A stretch of 64,000 bases of DNA from Lewinella sp050633125 (lineage in GTDB: Bacteria > Bacteroidota > Bacteroidia > Chitinophagales > Saprospiraceae), in the NCBI RefSeq assembly GCF_050633125.1, contig NZ_JBOEFX010000050.1, positions 57,533 through 121,532 of the forward strand. The letters are read 5' to 3'. Each line of letters starts with the position of its first letter. Position 1 is the stretch's first letter. Shown in pieces: positions 8,131 to 16,153 of this stretch. Under the pieces are notes generated by a model. The model was not told where the DNA came from and did no database searches. It saw only the letters and a program-made list of their open reading frames with translations. Both the position numbers and the translations under genes were made by a program.

Positions 8131-8216
8131 TAAGTGTGTGTGCGTGCACAGCTAGAATTAAATATGTGTGTGTACGCACACAAAAGTAAAAATATTTTGT
8201 GTGTGCGCACACACTG
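8131..8216. promoter_or_regulatory. Three phased LacI-type operators
   Basis: Three imperfect to near-perfect palindromes of the form GTGTGTGC|GCACACAC have centres at 8143/8144, 8175/8176 and 8206/8207. The spacings are 32 and 31 bp, close to three helical turns. Each is preceded by an AT-rich AATTAAATA-like segment, so the array is also a direct repeat. The third copy is nearest to perfect. It lies between the divergent LacI gene and the ROK gene; a possible -7 box TACCTTTA follows at 8231-8238. Confidence 0.8.
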
Positions 8217-8301
8217 TATTGAAAAATTCCTACCTTTACCTTGTCAAAAGGAACAATTACATATAAAAAAAAGTGCTTCCGAGCATGTTTCACTCAAGGA
8301 G

Positions 8302-9276
8302 ATGGCAACAGTATTAAGCATTGATATCGGTGGTACTTCGACCAAGCTGGCAGCAGTGGACGAGGCTTTCAATGTGCTTGATACGGTTAGCGTTAGCACC
8401 CAGGATTTCAAAAATGAGGACGCTTTTTTTGCAGGTTTATTCCAGGCGATTGAAGAGATCTCAGGGAGATTGACCAAAGAGCATAAATTTCAAGGTATTG
8501 GGATAGGAGCCCCCTGTGGCATTCCTGAAGAGGGAGTTATATACGGGGCTGTTAATCTTCCTTTTTCTGAAAGAGTAGAAATTGTTAAGCTGGTAGAAGA
8601 AAGGTTTTTATTGCCAACACTTCTTACCAAGGATAGCTATGCTGCAACGCTTGGCGTGCAAGTTCAGAGGGGTGCAGAAGCGATGGCTAATTATGTGGTA
8701 CTCACTTTAGGTACAGGTCTGGGGTGTGGGATAGTGGTGAATCATCAATTGGTAACGGGCGCAAATGGCCAGGCCGGAGAATGGGGGCACACTGCAATTG
8801 CCCGGAGTAACCGCACTTGCCACTGCGGAAAGATTGGGTGCCTTGAAACTTATGTGTCTGCTACCGGGATCAAGCGAACCCTTTTTCAATTACTGGCAGA
8901 CTCCAATGAGTCCAGTGTGTTTCGTGATTTGACTTTTAATCAAGTTACTGCTGAGGAAATTTATCAGGCTGCTTTGATGGCAGATCCACTGGCGCTGGAG
9001 GCATTTTCGATTACCGGAGAGGTTTTAGGGGCAAAGCTGGCAGAGCTAGTCGCCATTTTTGAACCAGAGGCCATTTTTCTAGCGGGTGGTTTAGCGAATG
9101 CCGGAGAAATTCTTATCGAAAAAGTAGCTGTAGCAATGGAGGAACAACTCCTCAGTATATATAAGGGGAAGGTGAAAGTTTTACGTTCCTCGTCGGCAAC
9201 TAATGAAGCTGCAATTATTGGTGCCGCTTCTATTGTTTGGAACCATCTAAAATCATCGTCTAAATGTCTGTCATGA
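8302..9276 (+). CDS. ROK-family sugar kinase (probable GlcNAc/glucosamine kinase)
   Basis: About 324 residues from the ATG at 8302. The longer open frame from 8134 would translate the operator array and is rejected. The N-terminal ATP phosphate loop is LSIDIGGTSTKLA. A second glycine-rich motif is LTLGTGLGCGI. The ROK zinc motif is CHCGKIGCLETYVS, preceded by GEWGHT, whose His belongs to the zinc site. The C-terminal adenosine part contains AIFLAGGLANAG. ROK kinases phosphorylate glucose, GlcNAc, ManNAc or related hexoses. The following NagB-PIG-L gene overlaps it by ATGA at 9273-9276, so translation is coupled, which supports an amino-sugar substrate. Confidence 0.88.
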   Translation: MATVLSIDIGGTSTKLAAVDEAFNVLDTVSVSTQDFKNEDAFFAGLFQAIEEISGRLTKEHKFQGIGIGAPCGIPEEGVIYGAVNLPFSERVEIVKLVEERFLLPTLLTKDSYAATLGVQVQRGAEAMANYVVLTLGTGLGCGIVVNHQLVTGANGQAGEWGHTAIARSNRTCHCGKIGCLETYVSATGIKRTLFQLLADSNESSVFRDLTFNQVTAEEIYQAALMADPLALEAFSITGEVLGAKLAELVAIFEPEAIFLAGGLANAGEILIEKVAVAMEEQLLSIYKGKVKVLRSSSATNEAAIIGAASIVWNHLKSSSKCLS

Positions 9277-11195
9277 TGAGCAATCATACCTTGAAGTATC
9301 AACTCCGATCGTTAGAGAAGCTCCCCATAAAAATTTGGGAAGACGCTACCGATGCATCAAAGCACGTAGCCCGTTCTATAGCTTTAGCCATTCGTCAAAA
9401 ACAGCAGGAAGGAGAGCACATTGTACTGGGTTTGGCTACAGGGTCATCACCTATTGATGTGTATAAAGAACTTGTTCGCATTCATAAAGAGGAAGGGTTA
9501 AGCTTCAAGAATGTGATCACATTCAACCTGGACGAGTATTATCCTATTGTTCCTGCTTCAGAACAAAGTTATGTGTGGTTTATGCACGAGTACTTGTTCA
9601 AGCATATTGATATTGACCCCAATAATATCCACATTCCAGATGGCACCATTGAGATGGACCAGGTAGAAACCTATTGCCGGGAATATGAGAAAAAAATTGA
9701 CCAGGCAGGAGGCATCGATATTCAACTGCTGGGCATTGGTCGAACAGGGCATATTGGGTTCAATGAACCGGGGTCCTGGCGCAGATCGGAGACCAGACTC
9801 GTACGCCTCGATGATATTACACGGCGGGATGCACTCAAGGATTTTTTACAACCGGAGTCTGTTCCCTACCGTGCAATTACGATGGGTATTGGAACCATAA
9901 TGAAAGCTCGTAAAGTCTACCTCTTAGGTTGGGGGCACCATAAAGCCGATATTTTACAGCAAGCCGCAGAGGGGCCGGTTTCTCCTAATATTCCTGCTAC
10001 TTTTCTACAGGAGCATCCTAATGTGAGTGTGCTCATTGATGTAGCTGCATCCACGGCCCTTACCAGAGTGAAAACACCTTGGAGGGTAGGGATTTGCCAA
10101 TGGACGGACGACCTGGTCGTACAGGCTGTTATCTGGTTGTCACAAACGGTGAAAAAACCGATCCTACGTCTAACAGACAGTGATTACAATGAAAATCATT
10201 TGAGCGATTTGATTATCGAATACGCTTCCTCTTATGATTTGAATATTAAAGTACATAATCGCTTGCAAAATACCATCACCGGATGGCCTGGAGGAAAGGC
10301 AGGCACGGATGATAGTCGTCGCCCGGAACGTGCGCAGCCAGCTAAAAAACGGGTAATTATTTTTAGTCCTCATCCCGATGATGATGTAATTTCAATGGGA
10401 GGGACCTTCTTGCGCCTGGTAGAGCAGGGGCATGATGTACACGTTGCTTACCAGACCTCCGGGAATATTGCTGTTCATGACCATGATGCAGCTCGATTTG
10501 TAGAGTTTATCCAAGAGCTGGGCGAGCATACAGACCTACTGAAAGAAGATCAAAAGAGCAGCCTGGAAAAATCGCTGAAATTCCTGTCTAAGAAACAAAT
10601 TTCTACCAAAGACACCAATGAAGTTCGATTAATAAAAGGGCTCATCAGGAGAGGCGAAGCACGAGCAGGCGCACGATTCTGTGGCCTGGGAGAGAAAAAT
10701 ATCCATTTTCTCGATCTCCCTTTTTACGAAACAGGATCGACGAGAAAAAGCCCTTTAGGGCAAAAGGACATAGCGATTATCAAGGATTTGATGACGGAAA
10801 TCAAGCCCCATCAGGTATTTGCCGCCGGCGATCTTGCAGACCCTCATGGTACGCATCGGGTATGTCTCAATGCTATTTTTAGCGCTTTTCAAGAACTACA
10901 GAGCCAAAAATGGATGAAAGATTGTTGGCTCTGGCTCTATCGTGGCGCATGGCACGAGTGGCCCGCGCACGAAATTGAAATGGCCGTGCCGCTCAGTCCT
11001 GTAGAACTACACAAGAAACGCAAAGCCATTTTTATGCACCAGTCGCAAAAAGACAGTCCTCCGTTTCCCGGCGATGATGAACGAGAATTTTGGCAACGTG
11101 CCGAAGATCGAAACCGGGATACTGCCCGCATCTATCGGAGCCTGGGCCTTTCAGAATACGAAGCGATAGAAGCCTTCCGAAGGTGGAAGTTCTAA
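9273..11195 (+). CDS. nagB: NagB-type glucosamine-6-phosphate deaminase fused to PIG-L/LmbE deacetylase domain
   Basis: About 640 residues. I chose the ATG at 9273 because it forms an ATGA overlap with the ROK stop codon (another ATG lies at 9264). Residues 1-275 are NagB-like: LGLATGSSPIDVYKEL, FNLDEYYPI (Asp87, equivalent of E. coli Asp72) and GIGRTGHIGFNEPGS with His160 and Glu165. The position of the E. coli ring-opening/proton-transfer residue Asp141 is Thr158. Residues about 360-600 are a PIG-L/LmbE zinc deacetylase domain (FSPHPDDDVISMGG at 365-378; DPHGTHRVC). Such fusions are widespread in Bacteroidota and annotated as deaminases. The second domain could de-N-acetylate GlcNAc-6-P and remove the need for NagA, which is not seen in this window (inference). 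Confidence 0.9.
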   Translation: MMSNHTLKYQLRSLEKLPIKIWEDATDASKHVARSIALAIRQKQQEGEHIVLGLATGSSPIDVYKELVRIHKEEGLSFKNVITFNLDEYYPIVPASEQSYVWFMHEYLFKHIDIDPNNIHIPDGTIEMDQVETYCREYEKKIDQAGGIDIQLLGIGRTGHIGFNEPGSWRRSETRLVRLDDITRRDALKDFLQPESVPYRAITMGIGTIMKARKVYLLGWGHHKADILQQAAEGPVSPNIPATFLQEHPNVSVLIDVAASTALTRVKTPWRVGICQWTDDLVVQAVIWLSQTVKKPILRLTDSDYNENHLSDLIIEYASSYDLNIKVHNRLQNTITGWPGGKAGTDDSRRPERAQPAKKRVIIFSPHPDDDVISMGGTFLRLVEQGHDVHVAYQTSGNIAVHDHDAARFVEFIQELGEHTDLLKEDQKSSLEKSLKFLSKKQISTKDTNEVRLIKGLIRRGEARAGARFCGLGEKNIHFLDLPFYETGSTRKSPLGQKDIAIIKDLMTEIKPHQVFAAGDLADPHGTHRVCLNAIFSAFQELQSQKWMKDCWLWLYRGAWHEWPAHEIEMAVPLSPVELHKKRKAIFMHQSQKDSPPFPGDDEREFWQRAEDRNRDTARIYRSLGLSEYEAIEAFRRWKF

Positions 11196-11302
11196 TAAAT
11201 AATAACCCCTCCAACAAATAACTAAGTACTCAGCTCACTATCCCCAAGGGCTAAAACCTTGATGAGGGAAGAAGCTACATTAATGTTCATTAAACTTTTT
11301 TT

Positions 11303-14290
11303 ATGAAAAACTTTTTCACTTTACTCTTGCTAGTGGTGCTGACAGTTTCGGCTGCATCGGCACAAAAAAACATCAGGGGTACCGTGTCTTCTTCGGATGG
11401 TGAACCTCTTATTGGGGTAAGCATCTTGGAAAAAGGGACAAGCCAAGGTACCATTACTGATTACGACGGTAATTTTGAGCTATCGATTACCGAGGGAGCA
11501 ATACTTGAATTCTCTTATACGGGGTATGCTTCTCAATCGATTACCGTTGGGAGTGATGACACCTACAATGTAACACTTCGCGAAGGGGTTAACTTGGACG
11601 AAGTAGTAGTGACTGCACTGGGTATCTCCAGAGAGAAAAAATCATTAACCTATGCTTCTCAAGAAGTAGGAGGAGAAGCCCTCACGGATGTGAAGGACGT
11701 CAATGCCATCAATGCCCTTACGGGCAAGGCTGCTGGTGTCGTTATCAACCGAAATGGGTCTGGTGTTGGTGGTTCTACCCGTATTGTGTTGCGTGGGAAC
11801 AAGTCTTTGACCGACAACGAACCTTTATTTGTGATTGATGGTATCCCTATGGTTAATTCTCGTCAGGGGGACCAGGAAAACCTCTTTGGAGGAGGAATTG
11901 ATTCGGGGGATGGTATTTCTAATATCAACCCGGATGATATCGCGAGTATGACTGTTTTGAAAGGCGCTTCTGCGGCAGCCCTTTACGGTAGCCAAGCAGC
12001 AAATGGTGTTATCCTGATTACGACCAAAAAGGGAAAAGCTGGAACAGCGAAGATCAACTTCTCGTCTAGCATGGTAACGGAGAATGCGGCTTATGGCCCA
12101 GAGTTGCAGTATACCTATGGTCAGACCAGTGATGGCGCTGAGTTTAGCTGGGGCCCACAAGTGAATGCCAGCAACCACGTCGATGATTTTTTCCAGACCG
12201 GCGTGAACTGGATCAACTCTTTGTCTATCAGTGGTGGTAGTGAGACCATGCAAACGTACTTTTCTTACTCTAATACCCAGGCTAAAGGCATTGTTCCTAC
12301 CAATGAATTGGACCGTCATAATTTCACGCTTACTGAAACAGGTAACTTTTATGATGGCAAATTGGAAGTGAATGGCTCGGCGAGCTTTATTAGCCAGGAG
12401 GTGCAAAACCGTCCTGCTTCGGGGTTGTATTTTAATCCTTTGACCGGATTATACTTCTTTCCTAGAGGATTGGATTTTGATACCTATCGCGATAATTTTG
12501 AGATCTTTTCTAATGATCGCAATTTCAACGTACAAAATTGGGTTGCCGATCGGGATATTCAGCAGAATCCACACTGGATTTTAAACAGAAACCTCAATCA
12601 GCAAACCCGTAACCGTGTGATTGCTTCTTTGAGTGCAAAGGTTCGCCTTAATGATTGGTTAGATCTTAAGTTGCGTGGAAACACAGATAAGGCTTTTGAT
12701 GAGGCCAAGCAAAGTATCTATGCCAGCACACAGGCTACATTGGCTGACCCAAATGGCCGCTATATTTTGAATCGTTTTAATAACAGCCAGACTTATGCGG
12801 ATGCGATCCTGAGTGCTAATAAGCAAGTTGATAACCTGTCTGTCAATGCTAATCTTGGTATGAGCCATCGGCAAACAGAGTTTGCACAGGATGATTTTGA
12901 TTCCCAGGGCGCTGATCTGCGTTTTGCCAATATCTTCAGTTTGCAAAACATTAACCAGCCGAATGCCAACTTCAAACAGTCGCTTACACGTTCTAAGCTG
13001 AATGCTGCTTTTGGAAGCGTTTCTTTAGGCCTCAATAGCACCTATTACCTGGATGCAACAGTGAGAAACGACTGGTCATCTGCCTTGCCTGATCAATCCT
13101 TCCTCTATTATTCGGTAGGGGGTAGTGTTGTACTTAGTGAACTTATGGGCAGCAATGGTATTGATTTCCTTAAATTACGTGCATCGTATGCTACTGTAGG
13201 TAATGACGTTTCAGCTTATGTTGTTAACGCGCGTACCAGCAACCACGAAATTTCTTCCGTTACAGGTTTGAATGTAAATCGTGTAGGTCCTATTCCTGGT
13301 AGCACGCTAGAGCCAGAACTTTCCAAGTCGCTGGAGATTGGTTTAGACTTCCGAACGTTTAACAATAAGCTGAGCCTTGACCTGGCTTATTACAAGACCA
13401 ATACAACCAATCAGTTCTTGCGCATTAGTGCTCCTGCTGGTAGCGGGTTTTCACAGTACCTGGTGAATGCTGGTGATGTTGAAAACTCCGGTGTTGAAGT
13501 TTTTCTTGGCCTGGATTTGGTGCAAACGGATAACTTCAGCTGGAATATGGGGCTAAATGCGGCGGCTAACAGAAATGAAATCATTGAGTTGCACCCTGCA
13601 CTTGATAACGGTGAATTCTTTATCAATGATGCCGGTGTAAACAGTTACGCAATGGTGATCAGAACGGGAGGTTCTTTCGGTGATATCTATGGCCGTAAGT
13701 TTGCTCGCGATGCCAATGGTAATATCCTGTTGGATGGTGGCGCACCACAGCCAACGGAGGGCGCACTAGAGTATTTGGGTAACCCTAATCCAGACTTTAT
13801 GGCTGGCTTATCTAATACCCTTACCTTCAAAGGTGTAACCCTTAAGTTTCTTATTGATGGCCGTTTTGGCGGCGAAGTGATGTCTATTACCGAGGCATTA
13901 TTGGATGAATTTGGGGTCTCCCAGCGTTCTGCCGATGCGCGTGATGCAGGAGGAGTCGAGGTAAACGGTACCAAAGTGGATGCCGAAGCTTACTACACCG
14001 CAGTAGGAGGCCGTTCAGGTATTACCGAAAACTACGTTTACGATGCTACCAATATCCGCCTTCGAGAGTTGTCTTTAGGCTTCAATTTGCCAAAGTCATT
14101 TACAGAGAACTTAGGTTTCCTGAATACCGCTAGGATTTCACTGATTGGTAGAAACTTGTTTTTCATCACTAACAATGCACCCTTTGATCCCGATGTGACC
14201 TTCTCTACCGGCGTAGGTTTCCAAGGGGTAGATGTATTCAGTTTGCCATCTACTCGCAGCTTTGGTTTCAATCTTTCACTCGGATTCTAA
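11303..14290 (+). CDS. susC: SusC/RagA-family TonB-linked outer membrane transporter
   Basis: 995 residues with signal peptide MKNFFTLLLLVVLTVSAASA. An N-terminal carboxypeptidase-regulatory-like domain is seen (IRGTVSSSDGEPLIGVSILE through DYDGNFELSI), then the TonB-box-like LDEVVVTALGISREKKSLTY, then the plug domain (NALTGKAAGVVINRNG, GGSTRIVLRGNKSL, PLFVIDGIPM, ILKGASAAALYGSQAANGVI-type motif at about 215-235). The 22-strand barrel ends in FGFNLSLGF with terminal Phe. It imports glycans together with the SusD partner encoded next. The locus context (GH20, ROK, NagB) suggests GlcNAc-containing oligosaccharides. It begins 107 bp after the NagB fusion with no clear terminator between, so it is probably in one operon. 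Confidence 0.95.
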   Translation: MKNFFTLLLLVVLTVSAASAQKNIRGTVSSSDGEPLIGVSILEKGTSQGTITDYDGNFELSITEGAILEFSYTGYASQSITVGSDDTYNVTLREGVNLDEVVVTALGISREKKSLTYASQEVGGEALTDVKDVNAINALTGKAAGVVINRNGSGVGGSTRIVLRGNKSLTDNEPLFVIDGIPMVNSRQGDQENLFGGGIDSGDGISNINPDDIASMTVLKGASAAALYGSQAANGVILITTKKGKAGTAKINFSSSMVTENAAYGPELQYTYGQTSDGAEFSWGPQVNASNHVDDFFQTGVNWINSLSISGGSETMQTYFSYSNTQAKGIVPTNELDRHNFTLTETGNFYDGKLEVNGSASFISQEVQNRPASGLYFNPLTGLYFFPRGLDFDTYRDNFEIFSNDRNFNVQNWVADRDIQQNPHWILNRNLNQQTRNRVIASLSAKVRLNDWLDLKLRGNTDKAFDEAKQSIYASTQATLADPNGRYILNRFNNSQTYADAILSANKQVDNLSVNANLGMSHRQTEFAQDDFDSQGADLRFANIFSLQNINQPNANFKQSLTRSKLNAAFGSVSLGLNSTYYLDATVRNDWSSALPDQSFLYYSVGGSVVLSELMGSNGIDFLKLRASYATVGNDVSAYVVNARTSNHEISSVTGLNVNRVGPIPGSTLEPELSKSLEIGLDFRTFNNKLSLDLAYYKTNTTNQFLRISAPAGSGFSQYLVNAGDVENSGVEVFLGLDLVQTDNFSWNMGLNAAANRNEIIELHPALDNGEFFINDAGVNSYAMVIRTGGSFGDIYGRKFARDANGNILLDGGAPQPTEGALEYLGNPNPDFMAGLSNTLTFKGVTLKFLIDGRFGGEVMSITEALLDEFGVSQRSADARDAGGVEVNGTKVDAEAYYTAVGGRSGITENYVYDATNIRLRELSLGFNLPKSFTENLGFLNTARISLIGRNLFFITNNAPFDPDVTFSTGVGFQGVDVFSLPSTRSFGFNLSLGF

Positions 14291-14416
14291 GCGGCGACGA
14301 AATCTTAGGGTTTGTAATTTGATTTGGCATTAACAGTGCCTTTGTATTGCGCAGAAAATAAAGTGCGATTTAGCTTCGCTGCTTCTGCGAGGTTTTCTAA
14401 GTTTTCCAAATAGTTA

Positions 14417-14438
14417 AAGCGCTTAAAATGAAGCGCTT
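14417..14438. other. Hairpin in the susC-susD intergenic region
   Basis: AAGCGCTT at 14417-14424 and again at 14431-14438 can pair across a 6-base loop. There is no T tract, so it is more likely an mRNA processing or stabilising hairpin that sets the susC/susD ratio than a terminator. Confidence 0.4.
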
Positions 14439-14449
14439 ATTCAACTGTT

Positions 14450-14506
14450 ATGAAAAAAAACGCTTTTATTTTCGTGCTGTTCCTTTCTAAAAAAGAAAAA
14501 CAATGA
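14450..14506 (+). CDS. Possible 18-codon leader ORF overlapping the susD start
   Basis: ATG at 14450 opens an 18-residue frame, MKKNAFIFVLFLSKKEKQ, whose TGA (14504-14506) overlaps the susD ATG (14503-14505). That arrangement permits termination-reinitiation. It has a signal-peptide-like basic then hydrophobic character. Whether it is translated is unknown; it may be a chance frame or a decayed duplicate of the susD start. Confidence 0.35.
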   Translation: MKKNAFIFVLFLSKKEKQ

Positions 14507-16074
14507 TGAAATATATTAATTACCTGGGTTCAGCTTTTTTACTGACCCTCTTATGCTTCAACTTTTCAAGTTGTGATAAAGATTTTGAAGAGTATAATCA
14601 AGATCCTTACGCGATTACCAACGCCGATTTGGAGCGCGACTTCAAACTGGTGGGAGAACCTTTTATCAATATTATCCAGAACATTTATGTTCACACACCA
14701 GCCTGGGTAACCCAGCTTCAGCAGAACCTGATGGGGGATGTTTACTCTGGCTATATGATGCCACCGACCCCGTTTGCAGGTAATTCTAATAATATGAATT
14801 ACAATTTGGTAGACGGTTGGAACACTTGGGCATGGAACCCTGCCTACCAGGATGTTATGGCGCCAGGTCTTGATGTAGTAAGCAATGCCGGCGATAAATT
14901 CCCTGAATTTGTTGCCTGGTTGAAGATCGTTCAAGTGACAGCGATGCACAGGGTGGCAGATATTTTCGGCCCCATCATCTATACTAAATTTGGGCAAGTA
15001 GAAGCCGATGGTACGATTGAATACGATTGTGTGGAGGATGCTTATGATGCTTTCTTCAATGATCTCAATGATGGTATCAATGAGTTGACCAATTACGTGG
15101 ATGCCAACCCTGGAAAGCAACCTTTCTCCAGTTTCGACGAAGTATATGCTGGCGATATTACCAAGTGGATACAGTATGCCAACTCTTTGCGCCTCCGCCT
15201 GGCAATCCGTATTTCTAAAGTAGATCCAGTAAGGGCTAAGCAGGAAGCAGAAGCAGCTTACACCCATCCAATGGGCTTGATGACAGAAAATGAGGGTAGT
15301 TTTACGATTAAGAACAGTATTCCTCATCCGATGAATACCATCAATAATGCTTGGAATGATATTCGTATGGGCGCGCCTATGGAATCTATTTTAGTAGGTT
15401 ATAACGATCCTCGTTTAGATGCTTATTTCCGTCCTTCGGAAATCGTGGCTGATGCCTACAAAGGTATCCGCATAGGTATTCCTATTGCTGATAAGGGTGA
15501 TTATGTAGATTTCTCGGCTTTACAGAGCTTGGGCGATGTGCAGATCATGGTTTGTTCAGAAGTTTACTTCCTGCGTGCAGAAGGAGCACTTCGTGGTTGG
15601 AATATGGGCGGGACTGCTCAGGAACTGTACGAAGAAGGTGTTCGTAAATCATTTGAACAATTTGGCCTTGGCGGCGTAGATGCTTACCTCGCTGACAATA
15701 CCAATACTGCTATTGATTATGTTGATGCATTCAATAATGACAACAGTATCAGCGCCATGAGCAACGTAACAATTGCTTGGGACAATAGCGATGATTTTGA
15801 AACGACGCTGGAGAGAATCATCACCCAAAAGTGGATTGCGATGTTCCCTGACGGGCAGGAGGCTTGGTCGGAATACCGCCGTACGAGCTATCCTCCGCTA
15901 TTTCCTGTTGTGTTGAACAATAGCAATGGCGAAATTGATACCGACGAGCAGATCAAGCGTGTCAAGTATCCATCAAGTGAATATGCCCAAAACCCTAACG
16001 GGGTACAAGGTGGCATCGATTGCCTGGGAGGCTCAGACAATGGCGGCGTAAGCCTTTGGTGGGATATTGATTAA
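14503..16074 (+). CDS. susD: SusD/RagB-family nutrient-binding outer membrane lipoprotein
   Basis: 523 residues. The lipoprotein signal MMKYINYLGSAFLLTLLCFN leads to SSC with Cys24 as anchor; a second ATG at 14506 is equally possible. The mature start DKDFEEYNQDPYAITN is typical of the SusD_2 branch. TPR-like helices follow (SLRLRLAIRISKVDPVRAKQ, EVYFLRAEGALRGWNMGG) and the C-terminal region ERIITQKWIAMFPDGQEAWS is a family signature. It caps the SusC barrel on the cell surface and binds the incoming glycan. It is the partner of the SusC gene 212 bp upstream and is followed by a hairpin terminator that may reduce read-through to the downstream genes. Confidence 0.95.
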   Translation: MMKYINYLGSAFLLTLLCFNFSSCDKDFEEYNQDPYAITNADLERDFKLVGEPFINIIQNIYVHTPAWVTQLQQNLMGDVYSGYMMPPTPFAGNSNNMNYNLVDGWNTWAWNPAYQDVMAPGLDVVSNAGDKFPEFVAWLKIVQVTAMHRVADIFGPIIYTKFGQVEADGTIEYDCVEDAYDAFFNDLNDGINELTNYVDANPGKQPFSSFDEVYAGDITKWIQYANSLRLRLAIRISKVDPVRAKQEAEAAYTHPMGLMTENEGSFTIKNSIPHPMNTINNAWNDIRMGAPMESILVGYNDPRLDAYFRPSEIVADAYKGIRIGIPIADKGDYVDFSALQSLGDVQIMVCSEVYFLRAEGALRGWNMGGTAQELYEEGVRKSFEQFGLGGVDAYLADNTNTAIDYVDAFNNDNSISAMSNVTIAWDNSDDFETTLERIITQKWIAMFPDGQEAWSEYRRTSYPPLFPVVLNNSNGEIDTDEQIKRVKYPSSEYAQNPNGVQGGIDCLGGSDNGGVSLWWDID

Positions 16075-16097
16075 GATTTAATACACTACTTTGGTTA

Positions 16098-16138
16098 GGC
16101 ATTTTGATCACAATATTTGTGGTCAAAATGCCTTCTTT
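16098..16138 (+). terminator. Hairpin downstream of susD
   Basis: Arms GGCATTTTGATCAC (16098-16111) and GTGGTCAAAATGCC (16119-16132) pair along 14 bp with one G-T wobble around a 7-base loop, followed by TTCTTTA. Its weak T tract suggests a partial terminator or attenuator between susCD and the downstream genes. Confidence 0.65.
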
Positions 16139-16153
16139 ATAAATCCTTCGCCT

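Noticed and set aside
8131..8216. Simple GT/CA microsatellite
   Set aside because: The copies are palindromic with a central CG and spaced at near-equal helical turns next to a LacI gene, which is more specific than a simple repeat, though some slippage origin is possible.
8134..8301. N-terminal extension of the ROK kinase
   Set aside because: It would translate the operator array into a Cys/His-rich peptide not found in ROK proteins; the ATG at 8302 fits the family.
14566..15327. Minus-strand frame of 253 residues inside susD
   Set aside because: Antisense shadow; the SusD frame is strongly supported.
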